Below are positions 1 through 9,871 of a stretch of 64,000 nt of DNA, in pieces. This stretch comes from Rugalucina vietnamica. Taxonomy: Eukaryota > Mollusca > Bivalvia > Lucinida > Lucinidae. The notes beneath the pieces were generated by a model. The model was not told the origin of the DNA. It ran no database searches and saw only the letters and a program-made list of their open reading frames with translations. The stretch spans positions 12,005,548-12,069,547 of the forward strand of contig OZ024884.1 of assembly GCA_964017185.1 (NCBI GenBank), given 5' to 3'. Made by a program: the position numbers and the translations under genes. How positions within the stretch are numbered: position 1 is the first letter of the stretch; the number at the start of each line of letters is the position of its first letter.

Positions 1-64
1 GAAATTTTCAATTTTTGCTTGTGAAAAAAATCTCTGTATATTGCATGGGCAAGTTTTCGTAATG
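1..64 (+). mobile_element. Family A palindromic element, right end only
   Basis: The terminal part of family A is present, with the tract GCATGGGCAAGTTTTCG followed by the terminal TAATG; the rest lies left of the window. It sits in an intron of the methyltransferase gene and stops 16 nt before the AG of the next exon. The strand is given relative to full copies that run from CATCAGG to GTAATG. Confidence 0.85.
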
Positions 65-80
65 AATAGTTCTCTTTCAG

Positions 81-274
81 ATACACCAAAGAACTATTGT
101 CATCGTTAGTTGCAGCAAAGCTCATCCACCAAGATAAAGAAACCTACTGTTACAGTATACCAGACGCTTACAAACAGGAGTTCAAGGGGATGCTTGGGAT
201 AATTCCAGGCATGACCGTGTATTTTAAAAGAGCTGATCGCACTATGGAGTGCTTCCGAAAAGAGGGACCATACG
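81..274 (+). CDS. Methyltransferase (Rv2258c-like), internal exon: winged-helix part
   Basis: This is an internal exon of a SAM-dependent methyltransferase gene whose 5' exons are outside the window. A pyrimidine-rich tract and AG at 79-80 precede it and a GT donor at 275-276 follows. It reads YTKELLSSLVAAKLIHQDKE and onward through IPDAYKQEF to CFRKEGPYG. From knowledge of the family, this fits the N-terminal winged-helix dimerisation region of animal proteins annotated 'SAM-dependent methyltransferase Rv2258c', where an RYxxEWL-like helix precedes the strand that binds partner subunits. The exon starts with the last base of a split codon and ends with one base (g) of a glycine codon completed at 1343. 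The phase match supports the model. No catalytic residues lie here. Confidence 0.8.
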
Positions 275-345
275 GTAAAATTGTGAAAATATGGATTGAT
301 AAATATTGCTTTGAATGAGCACCATCTGTTGTTGGAAAATTTAAA

Positions 346-385
346 AGTAAGCACTGATCAGGAAAAAGCGTAGTCAGAACGAAAG
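346..385 (-). repeat. Family D terminal fragment
   Basis: The tract GCACTGATCAGGAAAAAGCG is the reverse complement of the conserved family D end (TGATTGCGCCATTTCCTGAT). It lies in the first visible methyltransferase intron and is short and diverged. Confidence 0.5.
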
Positions 386-613
386 TTATAAACATTATAA
401 TTGATACTCATTCTATGTTGTTATAATAATTAATGTTAATATAATACTGCGTATTACATGTATAACCAGTATTATTTTTCAACGATATTTTTTCACCTGG
501 TAAACACATTGTCATACAGACATTGCTGAATGTTTTCTGTGTAAAAAAATAGATGGAAGTAGGACCTGTTAAATGACCTAAATGAACTTGTGATACAAGC
601 CATAGTTGGTATA

Positions 614-1163
614 CAGCCCCTTTCACTCGAGTTTGCCGTTTGAACATTTAGGTCAATCAATTTTATTCACTCGAGTTTGCCGTTTGTTTGTAAATCAGGT
701 AACTTTTTATTTTATTTTAGAACTGAAACAGTGTCCCAGGTGCCAGGTGTTCTTAAAATCTATTAAGCATTTATCTTTAGATAATGATGTCACCTCTTCT
801 GATAAAAGCATTGTAGTTGTTTGGTTAAAGCACATTTTTATTTCAAAATTCTTTGCAAAAACATATACAATGCATATTAAGAACACACATTTGAAACAGG
901 AAAGAGACAAAAGCAGAATTTTATCAATTTAAGCAGTTACCTGGTCGGTATCTACTTGGTAAAAATTTCACATAGTAAGTTAAAAATTTCACTCGAGTTT
1001 GCCGATTTAAAGGTCATTTAGTTTGAAATTGTCACTCAAATCAGCAGACCAATCAATCCAGATGTCTTTGTGGACAACATGAAAAGAAACTCAGATCTTC
1101 AGAACTCATGGCCTTCTTGTGTGATGCAAATGCTTAAACTGCAAACTCGAGTGAAAGGGACTG
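614..1163. mobile_element. Tc1/mariner-like MITE in intron
   Basis: A 550-bp non-coding element with 23-bp terminal inverted repeats starting CAGCCCCTTTCACTCGAG, one mismatch between the ends. It is flanked by TA on both sides (612-613 and 1164-1165), as expected of Tc1/mariner target duplications. The core CACTCGAGTTTGCCG recurs inside near 670 and 990. The element makes up about half of the 1068-bp intron between the first two visible methyltransferase exons. The frame open at 606-932 crosses the element end and is not a gene. Confidence 0.7.
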
Positions 1164-1342
1164 TAGTTAATTCTACTTGCACTGAAATTTGAATTGCTGC
1201 ATGCGCCCTCGAATAATGTAACTACTTGCTTTCACATTTGATTCTTAAAAGCGATAGAAAGTAACCTTTTCTACGGAGCCATGTCTAACCTTATTTTTCT
1301 TTGGTATAAGCCAATATAAGGCATGTATGTCCGAATTTTTAG

Positions 1343-1468
1343 GTTTCGAATGTAACGATTCAGATTGGTTCGAGTGGTTCCATAGCATCAGAGTAAAGTC
1401 AATAGATCACCATCTTGAGAACGAGTTTATTCCATTCTTCTCCAAGGTTGGACTTATCGCTAAATTAG
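1343..1468 (+). CDS. Methyltransferase (Rv2258c-like), internal exon: linker before SAM-binding fold
   Basis: The exon follows a TTTTTAG acceptor (AG at 1341-1342) and ends at an AG|GTAGGA donor (GT at 1469-1470). It encodes FECNDSDWFEWFHSIRVKSI, then DHHLENEFIPFFSKVGLIAKL. From family knowledge, an aromatic WFxWFH stretch and an F-[IL]-PF motif sit just ahead of the Rossmann fold in these methyltransferases. It joins in phase on both sides: g+gt makes Gly with the exon ending at 274, and g+aa makes Glu with the exon starting at 1842, giving KLEAGIKVLDIGCG across the junction. An ATG at 1327 is also in frame, but the splice acceptor explains the start better. Confidence 0.8.
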
Positions 1469-1501
1469 GTAGGATAGTGATTGATAATGATTAAGACTAT
1501 A

Positions 1502-1697
1502 ATGATAAGATTTTTCTTAAAATATACACTCGTCGAGGCGGTTCTAACGTATACCCACAATCTAAGTTTTGAGCAAAAATAAGAAAAATATCAAATTTTT
1601 TTCAGCTGAAAATTTTCAATTTTTAAAGCTAAAAAATCTCTGTGTATTGCATGGGCAAGTTTTCGTAATGATGATAAGATTTTTCTTAAAATATACA
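1502..1697 (+). mobile_element. 5'-truncated family A copy between 26-bp direct repeats
   Basis: Positions 1531-1670 hold the right half of family A, from within the central palindrome (GTCGAGGCGGTTCTAACG) to the terminal TAATG. The flanks are near-identical direct repeats of about 26 bp, ATGATAAGATTTTTCTTAAA plus AATATAC, near 1502-1528 and 1671-1696. The whole structure lies in the last methyltransferase intron (1469-1841). Full family A copies do not have such long flanking repeats. Confidence 0.75.
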
Positions 1698-1841
1698 TAA
1701 TAATTTTACTAAAGCAAATCAAAACACGCTTTAATATCCGTATATCGGTACCTACGTGATGCATGTAAATGTATTAATCGAAATTTCCAAAAATTCAGAA
1801 ATCTCTTAATATATGCCTTTAATATATGCCTTTAATTTTAG

Positions 1842-2407
1842 AAGCTGGTATAAAGGTTTTAGACATCGGCTGCGGAAGTGCCAGTTTCACGACTGCGCTT
1901 GCGCAAAAGTTTCCAAACTCAAACTTTACGGGCTTGGATATGTCTACGAACGCACTGAAGCTAGCAAAGGAAACCGTCGATAAATCCTCTCTGGATAATG
2001 TTCAGCTCATCGAAGGTGATTGCCATACGCTGCAGAGTCATATCACATGCCAGTACGATATGGTGTTTATGTACGACACTCTACATGAAATGCATGACCC
2101 CAACAAAGTTCTTGAACAAGTCTACGAGGCTTTAAAAGATGACGGATCGCTTGTTATATTTGAGTTGGGATTTCATAGCAATCCAGTCGAAAATGTAGGG
2201 GATATGGCAGCAGCGTTCATTTATGGCAACAGCCTCCTACATTGCTTGCCTTCAGCCATGCAACGAGAGCCTCATATTGGGTACGGTGCGTGTTGGGGTA
2301 TGGAAGAGATCGAATCCACACTGGTTGATGCAAAATTTAAAGTTACAGGGCGTTTCTTTGACAATAAGCTGTTCGCTCCTAGTGCGGCATTTCATTGCAC
2401 AAAATAA
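1842..2407 (+). CDS. Methyltransferase (Rv2258c-like), terminal exon: SAM-binding Rossmann fold
   Basis: The final exon, after the TTTTAG acceptor (AG at 1840-1841), adds 187 residues and ends at TAA. It carries the class I methyltransferase core: motif I VLDIGCGSASF, the acidic end of strand 2 in FTGLDMS, EGDCHTL for motif II, and FMYDTLHEMHDP in the motif III/IV region. The C-terminal block GDMAAAFIYGNSLLHCLPSA, then GYGACWGMEEIE, is diagnostic of the Rv2258c-like animal family. About 294 residues are visible; my recollection is that family members are around 360, so 60-70 N-terminal residues are missing to the left. The third glycine of the usual GxGxG is alanine here. The substrate is unknown; a soluble small-molecule or protein methyltransferase is the inference. 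A poly(A) signal follows at 2471. Confidence 0.9.
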
Positions 2408-2470
2408 ACCGCTTGTTATCTTTTGACGAAATCATACGTCTGACCTACATGTGCTACAAACTGAAGAGAC

Positions 2471-2476
2471 AATAAA
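2471..2476 (+). promoter_or_regulatory. Poly(A) signal of the methyltransferase gene
   Basis: AATAAA lies 64 nt after the stop codon and is followed by a T-rich tract. It is the only canonical signal close to the stop. Confidence 0.6.
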
Positions 2477-2637
2477 TATTTTTTTTGTTTTAAACTCAGT
2501 TTCTGCATAATAATAAGCGGGTGACGGTGTTCAACTCAGCGTGATAATTCCCAACTGAGTATTGCTGTGTCTAAAATTGATGGATACTAAAATGACTAGG
2601 AGCTGGCAACAAAGGTACATGCTACGATAGAAACATT

Positions 2638-2916
2638 CATCATGATAACATGTCCGTGTAATGTTTACCCCCTTGTACCCCTCTTTTATATAGAAAAACT
2701 GGGGTATGTAGGGGTATACCTATTTTTCTTATTTTTGCTCCAAAACATAGATTGTGGGTACTCGTTAGAACCGCCTCGGCGAGGCGGTTCTAACGTGTAC
2801 CCACAATCTATGTTTTGAGCAAAAATAAGAAAAATATCAAAAACTTTCTGATGAAATTTTCAATTTTTGCTACTGAAAAAAGTCTCTATATATTGCATGG
2901 GCATGTTTTCGTAATG
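2638..2916 (+). mobile_element. Family A palindromic element, full length
   Basis: A complete copy of about 279 bp. It begins CATCATGATAACATGTCCGTG, carries the small CCCC/GGGG hairpin around a TATATAG core, and then a long near-perfect palindrome centred on GAACCGCCTCGGCGAGGCGG. It ends GCATGTTTTCGTAATG. It is non-coding and lies about 160 bp beyond the methyltransferase poly(A) signal. Confidence 0.9.
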
Positions 2917-4332
2917 AATATGTAAAATAATGAACACTTTTTTCTTAGAAAGAGACTTTAGAACCTAAATGACGATGAACATAAAACAGATATGACATGA
3001 CTGTACCTCATGACAGAAACAAAAAACACAGTCATATTGTTATCTCATTAAATAAGTACTTGTACACAACTACTTTGCTAAGATATACAGTCAGACATAA
3101 ATTAGGCATCACTTGAACATATTGTGTCATAACTTTTTAATAGGTGGCATTTCTTTACCATGTATGTTTTGAAACTGAGCTTGATTATGTAGGGGTAAAA
3201 AGGTATTTAACAACTGACAATGCCATGTAAACTTTTGTCGTACTGACCGGATGCGTAACCCTACCCACCATGAATTCAAAACACAAGTTTGGTACATGTA
3301 CTGTACCTTGCTTTTTATGGACCCGCTAAACACTATGTAGACTGAATTATTATCTAACTGCAACTTCGAAACCTCTTGGACTATGTTCCAGAATTAACTA
3401 GACAAAACTATTCGACTTGTGACATTTATGACATTTGATAAATCAATGATAATTGACAACAAATCTTGATACACCTTAAGGTGATTGACTATGTAAACAT
3501 ACCCTGAAATAGCCCAGAAAATTAAAATGTTCAAACCGCCAAAAAAAAGAGGAAAATGTTAATGTCATTTTGTTACAATGTCAAATCCATCCTAAACCAC
3601 CATGAAAATGCGAATTGATATATCTGATATCAAAAGTTATGAAAGGTTCAGGAATGGCATGTTACATAGTGAAAACTTAATGTTTACATAACAAGCGAAA
3701 AAGTTTGGATGGCTATACCTGTAATTGAGTATAACAAAATGCCTTTTTGGATCTTGTCTATTTTTAACTCTAGTTTATTTTTTAGCTTAATACAAATTCA
3801 AATCGAATAATTATTGATGAATTATACCATTTCTAAGGGCATACCCTCAAAATGGGGGTAAGTGTATAAATGGCCCCATAGAATCTAAGCGATTGGGGCA
3901 AATGCCATTCTGACAGCTCTAACAGATCAAGAAAAGACACTGATAAAATTTCGTTACAGAAAAATTGTTGTTATGAAGTAATCGTTACCTCAAAACCGTC
4001 TCCAGAATAATGTTAGGGTGATGCCTAACTTATGTCTGACTGTATATAATGTTAGATTGTAGTTAATATGTTCATAAAATGGCAACGTGTCTAGACAATG
4101 CAATAACCCAGAATAAGAAATCCACCTTACGCCTTATGCAGATTTATTACTGCCACGTGCAAGTAAAAAGTCACCGTTCAGCCGATTGTCTTTGAGTCGG
4201 AATTTCAATTTAATTGCATCAAACGTTTTGGAATACATGAATATGTTCGCCCGGTGAGCACAATGTTCATTTTTATTCAATTTGCTTTTAATTATTTATT
4301 AACTTCTTAAATGACTATTTCGCCAACCCAGT
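2917..4332. other. No gene recognised
   Basis: AT-rich sequence without a supported exon, RNA gene or recognised repeat family. Short open frames here, such as 3127-3363 on the minus strand, show no domain or splice support. Confidence 0.5.
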
Positions 4333-4392
4333 TAAAACTTCACCATTCCAGTAAAACGTCACCATTCTAGTAAAACATCACCATTCCAGAGC
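4333..4392 (+). repeat. Short tandem repeat, about 19 bp x 3
   Basis: Three adjacent copies of an AACWTCACCATTCYAGTAA unit with small differences, just upstream of the foldback that starts near 4490. Confidence 0.7.
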
Positions 4393-4489
4393 GGCGATTT
4401 ATCTTCATGACATCCCTTCTGTTTATTCAGCCTGCCACACTGTTGTGATCGTTGCCTTCATTTTGGATGAGATGGCTACCTTGTTGGAA

Positions 4490-4614
4490 AAGAGCTACTG
4501 TCTGCACACCATCTTTCAGAAACTGATTTATTTCAAAATCTCACTTTTCTGAAATACCTCAAGAAAAATATGGCCATGTCATCTTTTTGCAACCCAAAAG
4601 TCGTAAAAAGTGCC

Positions 4615-4670
<56 letters not shown>

Positions 4671-5115
4671 TTCACTAATAAAAAAGTTATGCCCAAACAT
4701 GATTTTGAATAGGCCTTTTGCATGTGCAAGGGAGGTAATCCAAACACCTTAAAAATGAAAATCAAGCAAATCCGTGGAATAATTTTAAGAGTTTGGTACT
4801 CAGCTATACACACAATACAATTTTGTTTTGGTTTGGTGCGTTTTAAATGAAAAAAAAAAAAAAAAAAAAACAATTTAGATTTTTTCCGGGAAAAAAGTTA
4901 CTTCCCTTGCTGACATTTTTAAAATTGATAAAGCCCTATTCAAAATAATTGTCTGGCATAGAATTTTTATTTGTTTACTGATTTTCAAAATTTTTATGGC
5001 ACTTTTTAGACTGTTGGAATCCAAATGATGACATGGTAATATTTTTCTTCAGGTCTTACAGAAAAGTGAGATTTTGAAAAATGCAGTTTCTGGAAGATGG
5101 CGTGTAGACAGTAGT
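4490..5115. mobile_element. Foldback element with roughly 250-bp arms
   Basis: The left arm (about 4490-4750) and right arm (about 4870-5115) are inverted copies. CAAAATCTCACTTTTCTG at 4535-4553 recurs in reverse complement near 5057-5075; CTGTCTGCACACCATCTT has its partner near 5090-5110; and TTTTGAATAGGCCTTTTGC matches the other arm inverted. The centre holds long A tracts. No coding capacity is seen. It may be a foldback transposon or a large decayed hairpin. Confidence 0.7.
4617..4668 (+). repeat. Poly(A) tract, about 52 nt
   Basis: An uninterrupted run of A inside the left arm of the foldback. The poly-lysine and poly-phenylalanine frames through it are artefacts of the run. Confidence 0.95.
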
Positions 5116-5291
5116 CATCTTGCGCTTCAAGTGTGTTGTCTGAAAATGTTATGTGATGTATTTTCTTTCCCGACTGTTGTCTAAGTTGGGACGTTAAACT
5201 AAATTGCACCGATTCCTGATCACTCTATTCTTACTTAAGTCTACGATCAGGTGGTAGCCGTGTAAGTTTATCTGTGATGAATGCAGTTCGC

Positions 5292-5572
5292 CATCAGGAA
5301 AACATGTCCGTGTAATGTGTACCCCCAATATACCCCACTTTTATATAGTAAAACTGGGGTATGCAGGGGTATACCTATTTTTCTTATTTCTGCTTCGAAA
5401 CATAGATTGTGGGTACTCGTTAGAACCGCCTCGGCGAGGCGGTTCTAACGAGTTCCCGCAATCTATGTTTTGAGAAAATATAAGAAAAACAGCAAAATAT
5501 TTCTACTAAAGATTTTCATTTTCTTACAACTTTAAAAATCTCTGTATATTGCATGGGCGTGTTTTCGTAATG
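5292..5572 (+). mobile_element. Family A palindromic element, full length
   Basis: A complete copy from CATCAGGAAAACATGTCCG to GTTTTCGTAATG with the central GAACCGCCTCGGCGAGGCGG palindrome. It interrupts the segment that is continuous near 17850-17870: the empty version reads AGTTTGCTACATC, and here the element lies between AGTTCGC and GCTACATC. A GC dinucleotide appears on both sides. Confidence 0.9.
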
Positions 5573-5933
5573 GCTACATCTATGGAGACGCAGATAACAT
5601 CTAGAGGATTTAAATGAAGGTTGGTGTAGAAACAAACGGGATGATGCACGTACTCATTTTGTAAAATCAAAGATTCTTGCCACTTTTCTGATCTTCACTG
5701 TTTTTTTTTCTCGCATATGTAATCGCAGATTTTCTATTGGCGCACCATCATTTACAACTGTTTTATTTTTCCAGTCAGAAAACATGCATGTTTGTTTCAA
5801 ATTGACAGTTTGGTGCGAAAGAACATTCAACGAGCATGTATCTTTGTTAATTTGACTTCTCTTACCGTCTGGGCTTTAATTCACTACAATAAAAATATCT
5901 CAGTGAATGGCAGAGCACACGTGTCTGGTTTTC

Positions 5934-6211
5934 CATAACGAAAACATGTCCATGTAATATACAGAAATTTTTTTGGTTTTAAAAATGAAAATTTTCACAG
6001 GAAAAAAATTGATATTTTTCTTATTTTTGCTCAAAACATAGATTGTGGGTACACGTTAGAACCGCCTCGCCGAGGCAGTTCTAACGAGTACCCACAATCT
6101 ATGTTTTAGAGCAAAAATAAGAAAAATAGGTATACCGCTGCGTACCCCAGTTTTTGCTATATAAAAGTGGGATATAAGGGGTATACAATACACGGACATG
6201 TTTTCCTGATG
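5934..6211 (-). mobile_element. Family A palindromic element, full length
   Basis: A reverse-oriented complete copy, from CATAACGAAAACATGTCC to GGACATGTTTTCCTGATG. The central arms TAGATTGTGGGTACACG and CGAGTACCCACAATCTA pair almost perfectly. Confidence 0.9.
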
Positions 6212-6990
6212 GAGGGTTCATTACCATGACCCATCTCCACCATTTGAATGTTTTTGTTTTTACTGCAAGGATATAATCATTTTTTTTATTCTAAACTGAT
6301 TTTAGTTTCTTACATTTCTTATAATGTCTTATAAATGTGTTCTGTCAAAAGAAAAAAAATCAGATTTTTTGTATTTTCTGTCATCATCATTTTTTATCGA
6401 AACATGGACGAGGCTTTAGTTTCCAATTACAAGGTGGCATCGGTTTATTATTTGACCCTCATCTGTACAAGTTTGGAATCACCTTTTAATCCAACCAGAC
6501 AACAGATCCTTTACTCTTCGAGCACACACTTGACTAGGAGTTTTAACCAAATGAATAAATAATTAAATAAAAGGCCAGACGTTCGGCACGGGGGAAGCCT
6601 CGTCTTGGGGGAAGCCGCGTTCACACTGACTATTAAATAAAACAAAACTTGTGAAATCAAATTTGGATAACAACTCAAGAGCGGAAACTTTCTTTCCAAT
6701 TATATGCTAGGGAATTAGAAAACCGTATCTTAAGTTCAAGCACACCTGCAATACGATGTTTTGCACAATTATCAAGGGTGCAGTTTGCAATTTGATATTA
6801 ACCAAAGCCGCAATAAGAATGAGCTGCAAACCAAAGCCTGTTTTGAATATTAGATTTGTACGTTTCACCACAGATGTTTCCATCGTAACAGTGATTCAGC
6901 GATGAACAATATTTAAATATCATATCACAAATTTATTTGATCGTGAAATATGTCTTTCAATTGTTCTATGTTATGATAAATTGTGTTAGT

Positions 6991-7264
6991 CATTACGAAA
7001 ACATGCCCATGCAATACACAGAGATTTTTTTTCAGCTGTAAAAAATGAAAGTTTCACCAGAAAAAATTTGACTTTTTTAATATTTTTTATTCAAAACATA
7101 CATTGTGGGTACACGTTAGAACCGCCTCACCGAGAAGGTTCTAACGAGTACCCGCAATCTATGTTAAAAATAATAAAACTAGGTATACCCCTGCAAACCC
7201 CAGTTTTTCTATAGAAAAGTGGGGTTTACGGGGTTATACATTTCACGGACATGTTTTCCTGATG
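6991..7264 (-). mobile_element. Family A palindromic element, full length
   Basis: A reverse-oriented copy starting CATTACGAAAACATGCCC and ending GGACATGTTTTCCTGATG. The right part of the central palindrome has lost some bases. Its small hairpin pairs AACCCC with GGGGTT, where other copies have TACCCC with GGGGTA. Confidence 0.9.
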
Positions 7265-7611
7265 TCTCGCGTAGTAAACGTTGTCACCATAAAGCGAATG
7301 CAGTATAAAGCAAAAACAACAATTTCAAAGCCTAACATTTATTACCTACATTTTATATTCAGTTATACATGTTAAATATAAAACATGTCACAATGTATAA
7401 GTGACAGGAGCAATCAGAATCAATGTCCCACCCAAAAACAAGGTGGGATATAATCAAAAGACATTCTAACGCATTTGAGAATGTAACGCGACGTCTGACT
7501 GGATAACGTCAAAAATTTGCGACTGTACATTCTGAGATCTTCAAAACTTCATTTTGTGTGTGGGGGTGTGAATGTGTATGTGTGAAAGTCATTGTGCTGG
7601 AAAAATGGAAA

Positions 7612-7753
7612 TATTCATTTTTGCTCAAAACATAGATTGTGGGTACTGGTTAGAACCGACTCTAACAAGTACCCACAATCTTTGTTTTGTATATTTACTG
7701 TATCAAAGTAGGGTATGAGTGGGTATACATTACACGGACTTGCTATCCTGATG
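7612..7753 (-). mobile_element. Family A palindromic element, truncated
   Basis: This copy lacks one end. It contains AACATAGATTGTGGGTACTG, a shortened centre, the returning arm, and a degraded terminus near GGACTTGCTATCCTGATG. Confidence 0.75.
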
Positions 7754-7790
7754 GTTAGGTAGGCACTTTGTTACCTAACAGTGTACTTAT

Positions 7791-8840
7791 CTTTTTGGTC
7801 CTTTGAGATCAGCGAGGATATTCTGAGAACTCAGAAATTTATAATCGGTTAAGATTCATTTTCTAACCAATGTTTAATATATTTGGCTCCATTTAGATAA
7901 TACTAGTCTTTGTATCGTCTACCCTGTTGAAAGTTGCAAAATTTCAGTAATTCTCTTTGGCATCATGTTGCCACATCTAAAGGGTCACTGACGAGACTTC
8001 AATAGTCGAAACCGAGGTATGGCCCATCCCCTTTCTCATTAATGTGTTCACTGCTCTTAAAGGATCTCAGTTTTAGTTTTTATTTGCTATTACTGCAGCT
8101 GGTGGTATGCCGGCCCTAAAAGATCTCCCCGTACATCATCCATAGTACAGGTTATATTTTCTTTTTGGTCATTTGAGATCAGCGCGGATATTCTGAGAAC
8201 TCAGAAATTTATTATAGGTTAAGATTCGTTTTCTAACCAATGTTTAATATATTTGGCCCCATTTAGATAATACAACATGTAGTCTTTGTTTCGATTACCC
8301 TGTGGAAAGTTGCAAAATTTCAGTAATTCTCTTTGGCACCATGTTGGCAAATCTAAAGGGTCACTGACGAGACTTCAATAGTCGAAACCGTTGTATGGCC
8401 CATCCCCTTTCTCATTAATGTGTTCACTGCTCTTAAAGGATTTCAGTTTTAATTTTTCTTTGCTATTACTGCAGCTGGTGTTGTGCCGTGTGGCGGCCCT
8501 AAAAAGCCTCCCCGTACATCATCCATAGTACAGGTTTTATTTTCCTTTTGGTCCTTTGAGATCAGCGAGGATATTCTTGGAACTCAGAAATTTATTATCG
8601 GTTAAGATTCATTTTCTTACCAACGTTAAAAATATTTGGCCCCATTTAGATAATACTAGTCTTTGTATCGACTACCCTGTCGAAAGTTGCAAAATTTCAG
8701 TAATTCTCTTCGGCACCATGTTGCCACATCTAAAAAGTCACTGACGAGACCTCAACAGTCGAAACCGCGGTATGGTCCATCCCCTTTCTCATTAATGTGT
8801 TCACTGCTCTTAAAGGTTCTCAGTTTAATTTTCATTTACT
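7791..8840 (+). repeat. Family E tandem array, about 2.8 units of 370-380 bp
   Basis: Direct repeats start at about 7791, 8161 and 8542, each opening with TTTGGTCCTTTGAGATCAGC or a close variant. Each contains GTCACTGACGAGACTTCAA, then CCCATCCCCTTTCTCATTAA. The third unit is incomplete. The same family occurs inverted at 11324-11875 and in diverged form at 23395-26232. No coding capacity is evident; the class is unknown. Confidence 0.85.
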
Positions 8841-9025
8841 AAATTTTTTCGAACATAGCATATTGCATCTCTCGTAGCATAAAGACAAAATATTGTGAAC
8901 TCCTTTTATTTCGCCTGTTTCTGGGCCAAGATATCTAATATAAATGATAAAAAATTCAGTACAGTCAAAAGACAACATCTTTTTTACTTTTCCGAAGAGG
9001 TAAAAAATGTTCCCTAACTTTTTTT

Positions 9026-9259
9026 CCATGTATTTATGATTGTATGCATAACGTAAATGGCGCAAACAGTCAAAACTCGAAACCAAAGATTTACAACAAA
9101 TGTGTCACCTCGGATGGGACGGTAACATTTAATAATGTGGTTCTTCATCCGTTTTACGACCAAAAAACGTCTGAAAAAGTTAAGTTTATGTACAGCGGCG
9201 AACTACGTGGACGCAGAGGGACGGTTAACTGTTATGCCGTAGGCAATAATAAAAAATAA
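9026..9259 (+). CDS. Unidentified coding-looking fragment
   Basis: An open frame ending at TAA encodes roughly 70 residues including VTSDGTVTFNNVVLHPFYD and KVKFMYSGELRGRRGTVNCY. The GC content is above that of the flanks and the composition is protein-like, unlike nearby repeat frames. The VTFNN..PFYD..KVKF..SGEL pattern loosely recalls the second half of zona pellucida-type beta domains, but I do not recognise the family. A possible acceptor (GCAAACAG) lies near 9068. It may be a terminal exon or an exon relic; no partner exon was found. Confidence 0.3.
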   Translation, partial: PCIYDCMHNVNGANSQNSKPKIYNKCVTSDGTVTFNNVVLHPFYDQKTSEKVKFMYSGELRGRRGTVNCYAVGNNKK

Positions 9260-9573
9260 GAACGTTCATTTATGATAACAGAAACACCAACTTGAAGGTC
9301 AATATCCTGTTTAGTAGGCGTCAATATTACCCAAAAATATGTTAATTACTTGAAGACATTTGCAGAAAATAGAGTAATTAATCCTCATGAGATTTGCACG
9401 TCTGTTCAGACGATCACTTTTATGACACACCACTTGATGATTGAATCATGCAGAGAACACTTAACAGTGAAATATGATTGTAACTGTGAATTAGTTGGCG
9501 CTAGTTCAGGACGTCATATTGTCTGCTGACTTAGATATTGCAGATTGAATATTAATTGCATCAACCTATAGAA

Positions 9574-9711
9574 CAGGGACTTTCGTCACAAATATGAATT
9601 ACCGTTACAAATTTGAATTACACGCCTGTTCCTGTTGGTCAAATACATTCAGTGTCATTCATATGTATAACGGTAAACCTGTGACGTAAGTCTAATATGA
9701 TCATCCGGGAT
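9574..9711. mobile_element. Palindromic MITE, copy 1 of a tandem pair
   Basis: The inverted arms GACTTTCGTCACA and GTGACGTAAGTCT enclose ACGCCTGTTCCTGTTGGTCAA. The outer arm is degraded on the left, while the right flank ATCATCCGGGATCTATA matches the flank of the second copy. Confidence 0.65.
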
Positions 9712-9726
9712 CTATAATTTCATCAG

Positions 9727-9871
9727 CCGGACGATCGTAATAGACTTTCGTCACAGATTTACCGTTATAAATATAAATGACACGCCTGTTCCTATTGGTC
9801 AAAAACATTCATTTCATGTTTATGTGTATATAACGGCAAACCTGTGACGTAAGTCTACTACGATCGTCCGG
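9727..9871. mobile_element. Palindromic MITE, copy 2 of a tandem pair
   Basis: About 145 bp. The terminal arms CCGGACGATCGTAATAGACT and AGTCTACTACGATCGTCCGG are nearly perfect inverted repeats, and pairing continues inward through TCGTCACAG. The centre ACACGCCTGTTCCTATTGGT is shared with the copy just upstream. Confidence 0.75.

Noticed and set aside
606..932. 108-residue open frame in the first methyltransferase intron
   Set aside because: It starts outside and runs through the Tc1-like MITE; composition is AT-driven and it lies within a well-supported intron.
1327..1342. Translation start of a separate gene at the ATG at 1327
   Set aside because: The ATG is in frame with the exon, but the TTTTTAG acceptor at 1341-1342 restores the family alignment with the upstream exon in the right phase.
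4559..4873. Poly-Lys / poly-Phe frames
   Set aside because: Produced by the 52-nt A run inside a foldback.
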